Shown here piece by piece: positions 25,084 to 33,987 of a stretch of DNA of 64,000 nucleotides. The notes beneath the pieces are model-generated. The model was not told the DNA's origin, made no database searches, and saw only the letters and a list, made by a program, of their open reading frames with translations. Numbering within the stretch: position 1 is the first letter of the stretch; the number at the start of each line of letters is the position of its first letter. The stretch is from assembly GCF_003182155.1 (NCBI RefSeq), contig NZ_QGTG01000008.1, positions 186,001-250,000 of the forward strand, written 5' to 3'. Source of the stretch: Chitinophaga sp. S165 (lineage in GTDB: Bacteria > Bacteroidota > Bacteroidia > Chitinophagales > Chitinophagaceae). Made by a program: the position numbers and the translations under genes.

Positions 25084-26339
25084 TGCACAGACGTCACTTC
25101 ATAAAAGCTGTTCCATTAGCCGGTATGGCCGGAGCGGTAAAATCAGGCAACTTCCTGCAGGCAGCACAAATGCCTGCAGGAAGTGCTGCTTTTAAGGCAG
25201 ACAGGGAATATTGGGTACAGCTGTTGACCCGTATAGCAGAACCGGTCATGAAAAATCTGAGCCAGGGGCAACTCCGGCAAAGGATGCCTACAGAAAAAGC
25301 GCCGGGTTACAATAAGCCTGTTGAAAAGGTGACTTACCTTGAGGCTTTTGGGCGTACTATGGCCGGTATTTCTCCCTGGCTGGAACTTGGGGTCGACCAG
25401 ACTGCCGAAGGGCAAATAAGGGCTCGTTTTATCGATTATGCGTTAAAGGCGACCGCACAGGCAGTGCAACCGGGTGGACCTGATTTTATGAACTTCACGG
25501 GGCAATTTGATGGTCAGCCATTAGTAGATGGCGCCTTCCTGGCACATGCCTTTATCAGGGCGCCCAAACAATTGTGGCATCCTCTTCCTGCCAACGTGAA
25601 GCAACGGGTGATAGATGGCTTTAAAAGCCTGCGCAGTATCAGACCGGGATATAATAACTGGTTATTATTTGCCGCTATCATTGAAGCTGCCTTGCTGTTG
25701 TTTGGAGAAGAGTGGGATGGCATGCGGGTGGATTACGCCGTGAAGAAACACCAGGAATGGTATAAAGGGGACGGTATGTATGGCGATGGGGCTGACTTCC
25801 ATTTTGACTATTACAATGGTTTCGTGATACAACCCATGCTGGCGGATATTCTGAAAGTCTTGTCCGGGGCAGGTAAGATCAACTCAAGGGAGTATGATCA
25901 GACCATCACGAGGATGCAGCGTTATGGCGTGATCCAGGAACGACTGATATCTCCGGAAGGTACGTTCCCGGTTGTAGGCCGTTCAATGACGTACCGGAAT
26001 GCTGCTTTTCAGCCATTGGTACAACTGGCATTATATGAGCAATTACCGGCGGAACTGAAACCTGGTCAGGTGCGGGCGGCACTGACCGCTGTAATGAAGA
26101 ACATCTTTGAAACGCCTGGTACGTTCGACAAAGATGGTTGGCTGCAATTAGGCTTTTGTGGCCATCAGCCGGAAATAGCAGATGTATATACATCCACCGG
26201 CAGTTTATACCTGTGTACCACAGGTTTCCTGGCATTAGGATTACCAGATGAAAATGCTTTCTGGACGGCTTCCTCCGAAGAGTGGACCGCGCAAAAAGCA
26301 TGGGCGGGCAAAACAGTGAAGAAAGACCATGCGCTTTAG
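25083..26339 (+). CDS. DUF2264 domain protein, exported (possible glucuronidase)
   Basis: The 418-residue protein has an N-terminal twin-arginine-like start (MHRRHFIKAVPLAGMAGAV), suggesting export. The body matches DUF2264, an alpha/alpha-toroid family: YLEAFGRTMAGISPWLEL near residue 80, PGYNNWLLFAAIIEAALL near 197, YGDGADFHFDYYNGFVIQP near 235. To my knowledge some DUF2264 proteins have been classed as GH154 with beta-glucuronidase activity, which would suit this setting, but activity cannot be read from the sequence. It overlaps the GH88 gene by one base. Its stop overlaps the stop of the convergent response-regulator gene. Confidence 0.8.
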   Translation: MHRRHFIKAVPLAGMAGAVKSGNFLQAAQMPAGSAAFKADREYWVQLLTRIAEPVMKNLSQGQLRQRMPTEKAPGYNKPVEKVTYLEAFGRTMAGISPWLELGVDQTAEGQIRARFIDYALKATAQAVQPGGPDFMNFTGQFDGQPLVDGAFLAHAFIRAPKQLWHPLPANVKQRVIDGFKSLRSIRPGYNNWLLFAAIIEAALLLFGEEWDGMRVDYAVKKHQEWYKGDGMYGDGADFHFDYYNGFVIQPMLADILKVLSGAGKINSREYDQTITRMQRYGVIQERLISPEGTFPVVGRSMTYRNAAFQPLVQLALYEQLPAELKPGQVRAALTAVMKNIFETPGTFDKDGWLQLGFCGHQPEIADVYTSTGSLYLCTTGFLALGLPDENAFWTASSEEWTAQKAWAGKTVKKDHAL

Positions 26340-27013
26340 TCGGTATTGATGTCTATCAGTCCATACCTGATGCCGAAAATAACAAGCCCTACACGGGTCT
26401 TAACTTTCAGTTTGTCACAAAGACTGCTTTTATAGTCATCAATGGTTCTGGGACTTACAAACATCTTTTGTGCTATTTCTTTATACGACAATTCTGTACA
26501 AAGAAATTGCAGGAATGTCTTTTCCTTTGGTGTCAGTTCTATTTTTTCGCTGAGTGATAATACATCTTTCTGCAGTCCGGATATTACTTTTCCTGAGATG
26601 TAATCAGGCAGATAAAAATCTTTCTTAATAATAGAATCAAAGGCCTCTTTCAGATCGTCTGGTTCAACGTTCTTCATGATATATCCTTTGGCGCCGGATT
26701 TTAACATCTTAATGATTACTGACTCGTCGTTCAGCATGGAGAGCGCGAGCACTTTGATCTGAGGGAAATGGTTGTTGATCCAGGTAGCAGTTTCATAACC
26801 GTTCATACCGGGCATATTCACGTCCAGTATGAGTATATCGGGTAATTGTAACTCACGGTTATTAATGATCTTAATCACTTCTTCTCCGTTACTGGCTTCA
26901 AAAAGAATGAAGTAGTCGGCAAAGGTGTTAATCAGTCTGCCAAGTGCTTTCCTAACGAGCACATGGTCATCGGCAATGGCAACACTATATTTCGCTTTCC
27001 TGGTTATGCTCAT
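26336..27013 (-). CDS. NarL/FixJ-type response regulator
   Basis: The 225-residue protein has a receiver domain (ADDHVLVRKALGRL, phospho-acceptor Asp in DILILDVNMPGMNG near residue 58, and the conserved Lys in KSGAKGYIMKN near 110) and a C-terminal LuxR-type helix-turn-helix (LSYKEIAQKMFVSPRTIDDY near residue 185). Phosphorylation by the kinase encoded just upstream would switch DNA binding. Its start overlaps the kinase gene by 29 nt. Its stop shares two bases with the stop of the convergent DUF2264 gene. Targets are unknown. Confidence 0.93.
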   Translation of the reverse strand: MSITRKAKYSVAIADDHVLVRKALGRLINTFADYFILFEASNGEEVIKIINNRELQLPDILILDVNMPGMNGYETATWINNHFPQIKVLALSMLNDESVIIKMLKSGAKGYIMKNVEPDDLKEAFDSIIKKDFYLPDYISGKVISGLQKDVLSLSEKIELTPKEKTFLQFLCTELSYKEIAQKMFVSPRTIDDYKSSLCDKLKVKTRVGLVIFGIRYGLIDINTD

Positions 27014-27821
27014 GGAATGATTGTTTATTTACGGGTATAGTGATACGAATGGCGGTTCCGCTATTTTTCGCACTATTGATATGGAAGGTGCCTCCTATCA
27101 GGGATGCTCTTTTTCGAATGTTCATTAATCCCAGTCCTTTTAAACTTTCCTGTTGGGCAAATAAGGCCTCAGGATCGAATCCGACGCCATTGTCCTTTAT
27201 CTCCAGGACGATAACATCTGTTTTATGGGATAGTCTTACTTCTACTTTGCTCGCTTTGGCATGTTTCACGATATTGTTGAGCATTTCCTGAACAATCCGG
27301 AAGAGTATGATTTCCGTCTGATGGTCCAGCAGGTTCCGTATGTCGGCAAAATTAAAAGAAGTTTCGTACAAATTGGTCCTCTTCAGTCGCTCCAGTTCAA
27401 AATCAATGGAGTTGGCAAGGCCTATTTCGGTGACACGGTCAGTATGTAAACTGCGTGAAAGATCTCTTAGTTCTGTGATGGCTTTTTGCAAAGCCTTCCT
27501 GCTTTCTTCTATGTATTCCTGCGCCTCGCTGTTGTTCTCTACCGGTACTGTCAATAAAGATAGTGCTACGAATGTGAGGGATTGCCCGATGTTGTCGTGT
27601 ATCTCCTGAGACAAATGCCCGAACACATTCTCCTGAATTTCAAGTTGTGATCTTAATAGTTCCTGTTCATACCTTTCTTTCATTAAGCTGAGTTCCTGCA
27701 CCTGTGCCTGCCTGCTCTTCTGATTAAGTATCAACATAATAACAATGAAGCCTACCAGTAAAACAAGCAGGAAGAGGGACGTAAAAATGACTAGGAATAC
27801 CTCCTGAAAATCAGATTGCAT
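26985..27821 (-). CDS. Membrane sensor histidine kinase (HisKA_3/NarX type)
   Basis: The 278 residues contain one membrane segment (residues 8-32), a coiled coil with no recognisable sensory domain, and the HisKA_3 dimerisation helix with the phosphorylated His in SQEIHDNIGQSL near residue 75. The ATP-binding domain shows the N-box QEMLNNIVKHAKA near 185 and the G-boxes KDNGVGFDP and GLGLMNIRKRA near 215-240. With almost no extracytoplasmic part, the signal probably comes from a partner, such as the membrane protein encoded upstream and overlapping by 31 nt. It phosphorylates the downstream response regulator. Confidence 0.92.
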   Translation of the reverse strand: MQSDFQEVFLVIFTSLFLLVLLVGFIVIMLILNQKSRQAQVQELSLMKERYEQELLRSQLEIQENVFGHLSQEIHDNIGQSLTFVALSLLTVPVENNSEAQEYIEESRKALQKAITELRDLSRSLHTDRVTEIGLANSIDFELERLKRTNLYETSFNFADIRNLLDHQTEIILFRIVQEMLNNIVKHAKASKVEVRLSHKTDVIVLEIKDNGVGFDPEALFAQQESLKGLGLMNIRKRASLIGGTFHINSAKNSGTAIRITIPVNKQSFHEHNQESEI

Positions 27822-28486
27822 ATGAACGAAATGCTGAACAATAAATATAGGATAATATTTACCATAAGGTTGATGAAATAAAGCGTCTTATAGTTATAAA
27901 ATGGCATTAGTGATATTGCATTCAGTACTCCCGTCAATGGCGGACTGCAGGTGTAAAAAAAGAGCAGGCCTGTAGATACCCAAAAGGCAGGCTCCTTTAA
28001 CAAGCTATGCGGTCCGGGATATTTGATACGCTCATAAAAATAACAGATGCTGGCTGTTACTACAATAATACAGCCGGATAGAAAAGTATAGGTATTGAAA
28101 GCAGTGTTAAGTCCCTGGATAAGGAACAGATTTATAAGTGACAAGACCGGATATACTATCATGAGCACTCCCATAATACTGATCATTCTTGCATTGATCA
28201 TAAAAGACCTGAGCAGGAAGATCAGGTAGGTAAAGTTGATGATCGCATAAAAGTTATAGAAGATCAGGTTGCGTTTACTATGGATGCTATACCACCAGGC
28301 AATCACTTCCACGACAATAGTTACCAGGATATATATAATGAATGAGTTCAGATACCGTGGCGGATCTTTCTGTAGTTTAGCCAGCAGTGCTGTAACAAAA
28401 CAGATGATCATGATCACTACAGCCACTGGCAACCGGTACAGAGAAGTATGGGAAAACAGGAGTATATGTGTATGTACGCAGGACAT
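27791..28486 (-). CDS. Polytopic membrane protein, probable partner of the histidine kinase
   Basis: I do not recognise a named family. The 231 residues show about seven hydrophobic segments (near 19-36, 47-66, 77-95, 99-120, 127-148, 168-188 and 201-225) joined by short loops. There is no catalytic motif, and the C-terminus is basic (NLIFRRYS). The gene overlaps the histidine kinase start by 31 nt and is first in the operon. An integral membrane sensor passing a signal to a kinase without a sensory domain is a reasonable inference. An in-frame ATG at 28411 (MIICFVTALLAK) is a possible alternative start. Confidence 0.7.
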   Translation of the reverse strand: MSCVHTHILLFSHTSLYRLPVAVVIMIICFVTALLAKLQKDPPRYLNSFIIYILVTIVVEVIAWWYSIHSKRNLIFYNFYAIINFTYLIFLLRSFMINARMISIMGVLMIVYPVLSLINLFLIQGLNTAFNTYTFLSGCIIVVTASICYFYERIKYPGPHSLLKEPAFWVSTGLLFFYTCSPPLTGVLNAISLMPFYNYKTLYFINLMVNIILYLLFSISFICNLIFRRYS

Positions 28487-28582
28487 AGAATATTGGTGGC
28501 AAATGTTTTAAACTGTTACTAATGACTTGTATGCGGCTGGTAAATTAGTAAAAGTGTAGGTAAAATAATTTCGCGTTCTGGT

Positions 28583-28612
28583 AAAAAAACTGCCGGATGG
28601 TTAATCCGGCAG
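28583..28612 (-). terminator. Rho-independent terminator of the 28645-29103 gene
   Basis: On the minus strand CTGCCGGAT pairs perfectly with ATCCGGCAG around a 5-nt loop, followed by seven T residues. It lies 32 nt after the stop codon of the upstream gene. Confidence 0.85.
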
Positions 28613-28644
28613 CTAGGAGTACGATTTATATGGATGGGGAAACG

Positions 28645-29103
28645 CTAATTTCCAGCAGGCTGAAGCTCAACAGTTCTCTGGCCCATTCTGCTTTGATCGC
28701 CTGTACATGCCGGTGGACAGGGCAGCGCAAAGTTAAAGGCTATTATTTCAGGCCCCTCCGGTGTAGAAATATACAGGTCCTTACTTTCGGTTTTACCGGT
28801 TTGACTGGCTTTCTGTTGAGTAGCTACAAAAACCACCGTCTGTCTGTCCTGAAGTAGGATGTTTTCAGGGAAAACAGATGGGTAAACCCCAAAATAAACC
28901 CTGATACCATCTGCACCAGCCGCTTCAGCAGTCTCAATATATTGCTTCAACCCTTCCAGGCTGTACCATACGCTGAGAGAGTCAGGCTTGCCCAAGCGCT
29001 CTGAATTAGCCTTCCACCTGTTCTCTACATAATTTTCGCGCAGCATGGTAACGTGCTTTTTGTCTACGAACTGACCTGCTTTCATGGTTTTTGCGGCTGA
29101 CAT
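28645..29103 (-). CDS. Hypothetical protein, 152 aa
   Basis: No named family is recognised. The protein is soluble with no signal peptide. It begins MSAAKTMKAGQFVDKKHVTM and contains a central segment, AAGADGIRVYFGVYP near residue 80, followed by hydrophobic QTVVFVATQQ. The C-terminal third has Cys residues in PCPPACTGDQ, followed by a short tail. The gene is a single unit with its own strong terminator and an upstream palindrome at 29140-29155. Function is unknown. Confidence 0.65.
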   Translation of the reverse strand: MSAAKTMKAGQFVDKKHVTMLRENYVENRWKANSERLGKPDSLSVWYSLEGLKQYIETAEAAGADGIRVYFGVYPSVFPENILLQDRQTVVFVATQQKASQTGKTESKDLYISTPEGPEIIAFNFALPCPPACTGDQSRMGQRTVELQPAGN

Positions 29104-29139
29104 AAGATATTTATTTTAGGTTTACTGAATCTCATTAAC

Positions 29140-29155
29140 AACCTAAAACTAGGTT
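29140..29155. promoter_or_regulatory. Palindrome upstream of the 28645-29103 gene
   Basis: AACCTA and TAGGTT flank AAAC, an inverted repeat with perfect 6-bp arms, 37 nt upstream of the ATG at 29103. A further half-site TAGGTT lies at 29117-29122. It could be an operator; no regulator can be named. Confidence 0.35.
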
Positions 29156-29820
29156 TTAAAAGATATGGGAATCTCTGTAATCTTATGATAATCATAACAT
29201 TACAATCATGAGAAATTTATAATTACTTTTAGTTCAGGTTATATATAATTTTATATAATATAAAAACCGTGTATTTATGCTACTTTTTTGTATAAATATG
29301 AAGAATTTTCTGCGTTAATAACGGTGTAAATTTACCGTACAATATCGGTGTGAAAAAAAATTCACATATAACTGCAGCTTTTTCTGAGCCTTTGACCTCA
29401 AAATTGGGCACTTATTATATATAGCCTGAAAATCGGTGAGCGTTAGACCGTGAAATACCGGTTATCTATTTACCGTGATTCACGCAGTTTACATTCACAT
29501 GTTTATACATTTCCTCTTGATTCATTGCCGGTTTTTTCTCCCCACTTACCTGTATAGGAATTGCTGTTTATCAGGTATTTATCTCTTTGAAATGCTCTAT
29601 TGGCATGACTAACAAGCATTTTGCTCCACCGATATTTATTTTGGTGTTGTAACAGGTATCTCTAAGTGAAGAATCTGGTGTCCCGTTTACGCTTCCGTTG
29701 ACGTCTACCGGAAGTTTATTTTCTCTAATATTGAGAAGGCAATTAAGCCTGAATGCTGATTTAAAATATTGTACCCTTTGAAAACCCTAATTGTATTGTC
29801 CCCCCCAAAGTACCATAACT

Positions 29821-29848
29821 GGCCTGCTTTTTAGCAGGCCTTTTCATT
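29821..29848 (+). terminator. Orphan plus-strand terminator
   Basis: GGCCTGCT (29821-29828) and AGCAGGCC (29833-29840) pair perfectly around TTTT and are followed by TTTTCATTT. On the minus strand no T-run follows the stem, so it acts on plus-strand transcripts. The nearest plus-strand gene end is more than 3 kb to the left, which implies an unannotated transcript. Confidence 0.75.
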
Positions 29849-29869
29849 TGTATAATGTCTGCTTACAAA

Positions 29870-30373
29870 CTACGTTCTACCTTCAATGATATACTCCTTC
29901 AGCGCCGGAAGATCATGAAAGAAACGGAACGAAATGACAGTTTCGGCTGTTGCATTTGCTGCCGGACTAAATAGTGTCACCTCCGTTTCACTCTCCGTAA
30001 TCCAGGCGTTTTGTGTTCCTGCCTGTGCCTTCCCTATAGACGGCTCTCCGTACAACTGACTCAATCGCCATGCCAGTTGTTCATTAGCCTCCTGCGGATA
30101 GAGAAAAATGCGATTGATAAATCCATTTTCATTAACGCCGGTAAACAAATGCTGTAGGTCGATGCCGGGATCATCCCGCTCAATTGTGCCTCTGGCTATT
30201 CCGTTAAATGCATGATAGTGAGCGGCATCAGGGTAAACCCGGAACTTATTTTTACCGGTATAGGAGGGAAAAGGTAACATGCCGGGTATCTGCCCCGGCT
30301 TTTTGCCCAGCTGTATATCACCAATGCCCAGGTTGTGGAACCTGAAGCTGTGCTGATGTGGGATCGCTTTCAT
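29870..30373 (-). CDS. Hypothetical protein, 167 aa
   Basis: I recognise no family. The protein starts MKAIPHQHSFRFHNLGIGD and has no signal peptide or membrane segment. It is rich in aromatic residues and mixed charge (FRVYPDAAHYHAFNG, NGFINRIFLYPQEANEQLAW, ETVISFRFFHDLPALKEYI). The gene lies downstream of the GH92 gene on the same strand, but a terminator separates them, so it is probably expressed on its own. Function is unknown. Confidence 0.6.
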   Translation of the reverse strand: MKAIPHQHSFRFHNLGIGDIQLGKKPGQIPGMLPFPSYTGKNKFRVYPDAAHYHAFNGIARGTIERDDPGIDLQHLFTGVNENGFINRIFLYPQEANEQLAWRLSQLYGEPSIGKAQAGTQNAWITESETEVTLFSPAANATAETVISFRFFHDLPALKEYIIEGRT

Positions 30374-30403
30374 ATATGTGGGTTAGTACATATAAATTTA
30401 CGT

Positions 30404-30449
30404 AAAAAGAAAAAGGGATGGATAAGAGGCTATCCTCCCATCCATCCCT
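30404..30449 (-). terminator. Terminator of the GH92 gene
   Basis: On the minus strand AGGGATGGAT and ATCCATCCCT (10 bp) flank a 16-nt loop and are followed by a T-rich tract interrupted by one C. It starts 22 nt after the GH92 stop. Confidence 0.75.
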
Positions 30450-30470
30450 CTTTGCTATGTGAAAAGCGGA

Positions 30471-32786
30471 TTATTTTTTTGGTTTTGCTCCCATCTGGAA
30501 GACAAGACGTCCTCCCTTCATGATGTCTGCATGGCTGATACTGTTGGTCTGCAATGGCTGACCGTTTAGCGTCACTTTCTGCACATATACGTTCTTATCA
30601 CTCTGGTTAGGTGCTTCTACAGTGAATGTATTACCGTTCTCCAGTTGAATGGTAGCTTCCTTAACAGCTGGACTTCCCAGTATATACTGATCAGAACCAG
30701 GACATACCGGATAGAAACCGAGAGAAGTGAAAATATACCAGGCGCTCATCTGTCCACAGTCGTCATTACCTCCTAATCCTGCTGAGCCGGTGTGATACAT
30801 TTTCTTCAGGATCATACGCACTCTTTCCTGTGTTTTCCATGGTTCACCTGTCCAGTTGTAAAGGTAGGCTACGTGATGTGATGGTTCGTTTCCGTGTACA
30901 TAGTTACCGATAATACCATCACGGGATATGTCTTCAGTTTCAGCGAAGAATTCATCCGGAAGATGCATAGTGAACAGGGAATCCAGATGTCCGGAGAACC
31001 TTTTCTTACCTCCGTTAAGTGCTATTAGCTCTGCAGGATATTGTGGTACATACAGGCTATAATTCCAGGCATTACCCTCAATGAAGCCCTGGTTGTCAGT
31101 TTTCAGCGGATCAAATGCTGCACGGAATGTACCGTCATTCAAACGCGGACGCATATAACCAATGCTCGCATCATATACATTGCGGTAATTCTGTGAACGT
31201 TTGATGAATTCATCATAGATATCCTGTTTGCCCAGTTTCTTCGCGATCTGCGCTATACACCAGTCGTCATAAGCATACTCCAGCGTCTTGGACACAGATG
31301 CGCCGCTTTTATCTTCAGGTACATAACCTTTATCAATGTAATAACCAATACCATCGTAAGTACGATGTCTGGCTGTTGTTACACACGCTTCCAGCGCCTT
31401 CTCTGCATCAAAAGGTGCATTGCCTTTAATGATCGCGTCAGCAATAAGAGACACGCTGTGATAACCGATCATACACCAGTTCTCGTTCGCGTAGTGTGAC
31501 CATACCGGCAGCATGTGCTGTACGCTCTGGTCGTAATGCGCCAGCATTGACCGGATCATGTCAGCATTACGTTTAGGCTGTATCACGTTGAATAATGGAT
31601 GCAACGCCCTGTAAGTATCCCACAGTGAGAATGTAGTATAGTTGGTAAAGCCTTCTGCTTTATGGTTGTTCTGGTCCAGTCCGCGGTAGCTGCCATCAAT
31701 GTCCATATAGGTTGTTGGACTCAGGAATGCATGATACATAGCGGTGTAGAAACTGATCATTTCCTCATTGCTGTTAAGCTGTGCGGTGATTTTATGCAGT
31801 TCTTTATTCCACTGAGCCTGTCCTTCCTGTTTTACTTTTTCAAAATCCCATCCTGGTATTTCAGCACGCAGGTTGGCCAGTGCGCCTTCAGTACTTACAG
31901 GAGACAATGCAAACTTGATCTTCACTTTTTCGCCTGCCTGTACTTTGAAGTCAAACCATGCTCTGATCTGCCTTCCCGCCATTTCAGGGAAATCATGCGC
32001 TACATCAAACTTACGCCAGAAACCTTTGTACACATCATTAGCATAGTTCTGATGACCGTAGTGGGAGATAGGTTTGGAAAAAGACATGGCAAAGTATTCT
32101 GTCCTTGTACGCGCCCATCCGTTTGTTTGACGATAACCTGTAACCAGGGTATCGTTCTCCACTCTTACAAATGTCCAGACGTTCTTGTTGCCATAGTTGT
32201 AAATGCCTGCCATCAGATCCAGTACGATATGTGCCTGGTCTGTTGCTTCAGCAAAAGTGTACTGGTGAAAGCCCACACGGTTGGTAGTGGTCAGTTCAGC
32301 AGTGATGTTATATTTATCGAGTTTTACTTTATAGTAATCTGCTTCGGCTATTTCGTTATCATGTGAGAAGGTGGAGCGGTAACCACTTTCAGGATTGCTG
32401 GCAGTGCCGGGATTCAGGTACAGTTTACCTGTAGTCGGCATGATCAGGAAATCGCCCAGGTCAGAGTGACCGGTACCGCTGAAATGAGTATGACTAAATC
32501 CTGTAATGGTCTTATCAACATACTGATAACCTGCACAGTACTTATAAACGTCCGGATTATAACGGCCGTTCATCTCATATGGAAGCGTATCTGTTTCCGG
32601 GCTCAGTTGCACCATTCCGAATGGCACGGTAGCACCGGGATAAGTATGACCCATTTTTTCAGTACCGATAATGGGTTTTACGTACTGTACCAGGTTTTTG
32701 TCCTGCGCCTGCAGGGAAAGCTGGGTGCATAAAGAAAATGCGGTGAATAAAGAAAGACGAGTAGCCAAGCGTGCGCCCATTGTCAA
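30471..32786 (-). CDS. GH92 family alpha-mannosidase, secreted
   Basis: The 771-residue protein has a signal peptide ending near residue 27 (SLCTQLSLQAQ). GH92 enzymes are calcium-dependent exo-alpha-mannosidases acting on mannoproteins and N-glycans. Family blocks are GHTYPGATVPFGMVQLSPET near residue 46, HFSGTGHSDLGDFLIMP near 105, LWDTYRALHPLF near 385 and GNDDCGQMSAWYIFTSLGF near 668, which includes the acidic catalytic region. Full length for the family. It is a single gene, divergent from proB. No SusC/SusD pair adjoins it. Confidence 0.95.
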   Translation of the reverse strand: MTMGARLATRLSLFTAFSLCTQLSLQAQDKNLVQYVKPIIGTEKMGHTYPGATVPFGMVQLSPETDTLPYEMNGRYNPDVYKYCAGYQYVDKTITGFSHTHFSGTGHSDLGDFLIMPTTGKLYLNPGTASNPESGYRSTFSHDNEIAEADYYKVKLDKYNITAELTTTNRVGFHQYTFAEATDQAHIVLDLMAGIYNYGNKNVWTFVRVENDTLVTGYRQTNGWARTRTEYFAMSFSKPISHYGHQNYANDVYKGFWRKFDVAHDFPEMAGRQIRAWFDFKVQAGEKVKIKFALSPVSTEGALANLRAEIPGWDFEKVKQEGQAQWNKELHKITAQLNSNEEMISFYTAMYHAFLSPTTYMDIDGSYRGLDQNNHKAEGFTNYTTFSLWDTYRALHPLFNVIQPKRNADMIRSMLAHYDQSVQHMLPVWSHYANENWCMIGYHSVSLIADAIIKGNAPFDAEKALEACVTTARHRTYDGIGYYIDKGYVPEDKSGASVSKTLEYAYDDWCIAQIAKKLGKQDIYDEFIKRSQNYRNVYDASIGYMRPRLNDGTFRAAFDPLKTDNQGFIEGNAWNYSLYVPQYPAELIALNGGKKRFSGHLDSLFTMHLPDEFFAETEDISRDGIIGNYVHGNEPSHHVAYLYNWTGEPWKTQERVRMILKKMYHTGSAGLGGNDDCGQMSAWYIFTSLGFYPVCPGSDQYILGSPAVKEATIQLENGNTFTVEAPNQSDKNVYVQKVTLNGQPLQTNSISHADIMKGGRLVFQMGAKPKK

Positions 32787-32931
32787 TAAGTGTTTTAACG
32801 ATTAGATAACCTTGCAAAATAATAGTTCCGGCCTTAACAGGATGTCACAGACAGGTAAAAGACTTTAAATGAAATGTAAATAATGAAAAAATGAGGCATT
32901 TTCAATATTTTGTCGGCAAATTCAGCGAGCA

Positions 32932-33966
32932 GTGACGAAACCGATATTAGTAATAAAATTTGGAACAGCCTCCATTACACATGAAAATGGGGAATTGGAT
33001 GAAACAATAGTAGCCTCCATAGCGAGGCAGGTAGCGGACCTGAAGGAAGAATACAATATCGTATTGGTATCATCCGGAGCAGTGGCCGCGGGCAAAAAGT
33101 ACCTGAAACACTACAGTGGCACTATGAGCGAGCGTAAAGCGGCAGCCGCCATTGGTAACCCGTTGTTGCTGAGCAAGTACGCCCGGTATTTCGCCCCGTA
33201 TGACGTCGCCATTGCGCAAAGCCTTTGTGAACGCAGACATTTCAGTAACAGGGCGCAGTTTCTGCAACTGAAAAAAACATATGAGGAACTCTGGGCCAGC
33301 GGCGTAATACCGGTGGCGAATGAGAATGACGTGGTGAGCGACCTCGAACTGAAATTCTCCGATAACGATGAACTGGCAACCCTGATCGCTGTTGGTTTTG
33401 GTGCTTCCATGCTGTTGTTCAGTACTTCCGTAGGCGGGGTACTGGACAGGGAAGGTAAGGTGGTGCCTAAGATAGATGCGATCGATGAATCGATTTTATC
33501 ACTGGCAGATACCAAAAAATCAAACCTGGGACTGGGAGGTATGGTGTCTAAACTGACTTTCGCCCGTCTGGCCACCCGCATGGGGATCAAGGTGGTGATA
33601 TTTGGTATCCATACCCAGGATGGCATTCTGAATGCTATCGCCGGAGAAACAGGTACTTTGTGCCTGCCACAGCCTTGCAGCATGCCTGCCCGTAAGAAGT
33701 GGCTGGCCAGCGGCAGTCTGGTGACCGGCAGGGTATTGGTTGACGAGGGTGCGCTGTCAGCTCTGCAGAAAAGGCGTAGCTTGCTGGCTGTCGGTGTATT
33801 GACCGTATTGGAGCCATTTGAAGGAGGAGAGGTTTTTGAGATCGTCGACGAAGAACATAATGTGATCGCAGTAGCGCGTGCAAAGGTTTCGTCTGACCTG
33901 TTGTCAGAAGATGGCAAAACACAAAACCTTGAGATCGCACACGCAGATGATATTGTGTTGTTATAA
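32932..33966 (+). CDS. proB: Glutamate 5-kinase
   Basis: ProB phosphorylates glutamate, the first step of proline synthesis. The 344-residue chain starts at a GTG (32932) that directly gives the conserved TKPILVIKFGTASITH. The amino-acid kinase domain shows LVSSGAVAAGKK near residue 46, VIPVANENDVV near 125 and GLGGMVSKLTFA near 203. The C-terminal PUA-like domain (from about 262, GRVLVDEGALSAL) is the usual RNA-binding-like module. proA follows after 21 nt, forming a two-gene proline operon. Confidence 0.95.
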   Translation: MTKPILVIKFGTASITHENGELDETIVASIARQVADLKEEYNIVLVSSGAVAAGKKYLKHYSGTMSERKAAAAIGNPLLLSKYARYFAPYDVAIAQSLCERRHFSNRAQFLQLKKTYEELWASGVIPVANENDVVSDLELKFSDNDELATLIAVGFGASMLLFSTSVGGVLDREGKVVPKIDAIDESILSLADTKKSNLGLGGMVSKLTFARLATRMGIKVVIFGIHTQDGILNAIAGETGTLCLPQPCSMPARKKWLASGSLVTGRVLVDEGALSALQKRRSLLAVGVLTVLEPFEGGEVFEIVDEEHNVIAVARAKVSSDLLSEDGKTQNLEIAHADDIVLL

Positions 33967-33987
33967 ATAATGTAAAACAAGCGGAAG

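Larger units (their letters stand above)
29104..29869. other. 766-nt region without a recognisable gene
   Basis: No ORF of 60 codons or more occurs on either strand. The DNA is A/T-rich with many copies of short ACCGT/CGGT motifs between 29310 and 29490, some in inverted pairs such as GTGAA (29452-29456) and TTCAC (29479-29483). A plus-strand terminator stands at its right end with no gene in front of it, so a small RNA is possible. The left end holds the promoter region of the minus-strand gene at 28645-29103. Confidence 0.5.

Noticed and set aside
31662..32366. 234-codon plus-strand frame opposite the GH92 gene
   Set aside because: Antisense to conserved GH92 blocks, with atypical Cys/Phe/Ile composition.
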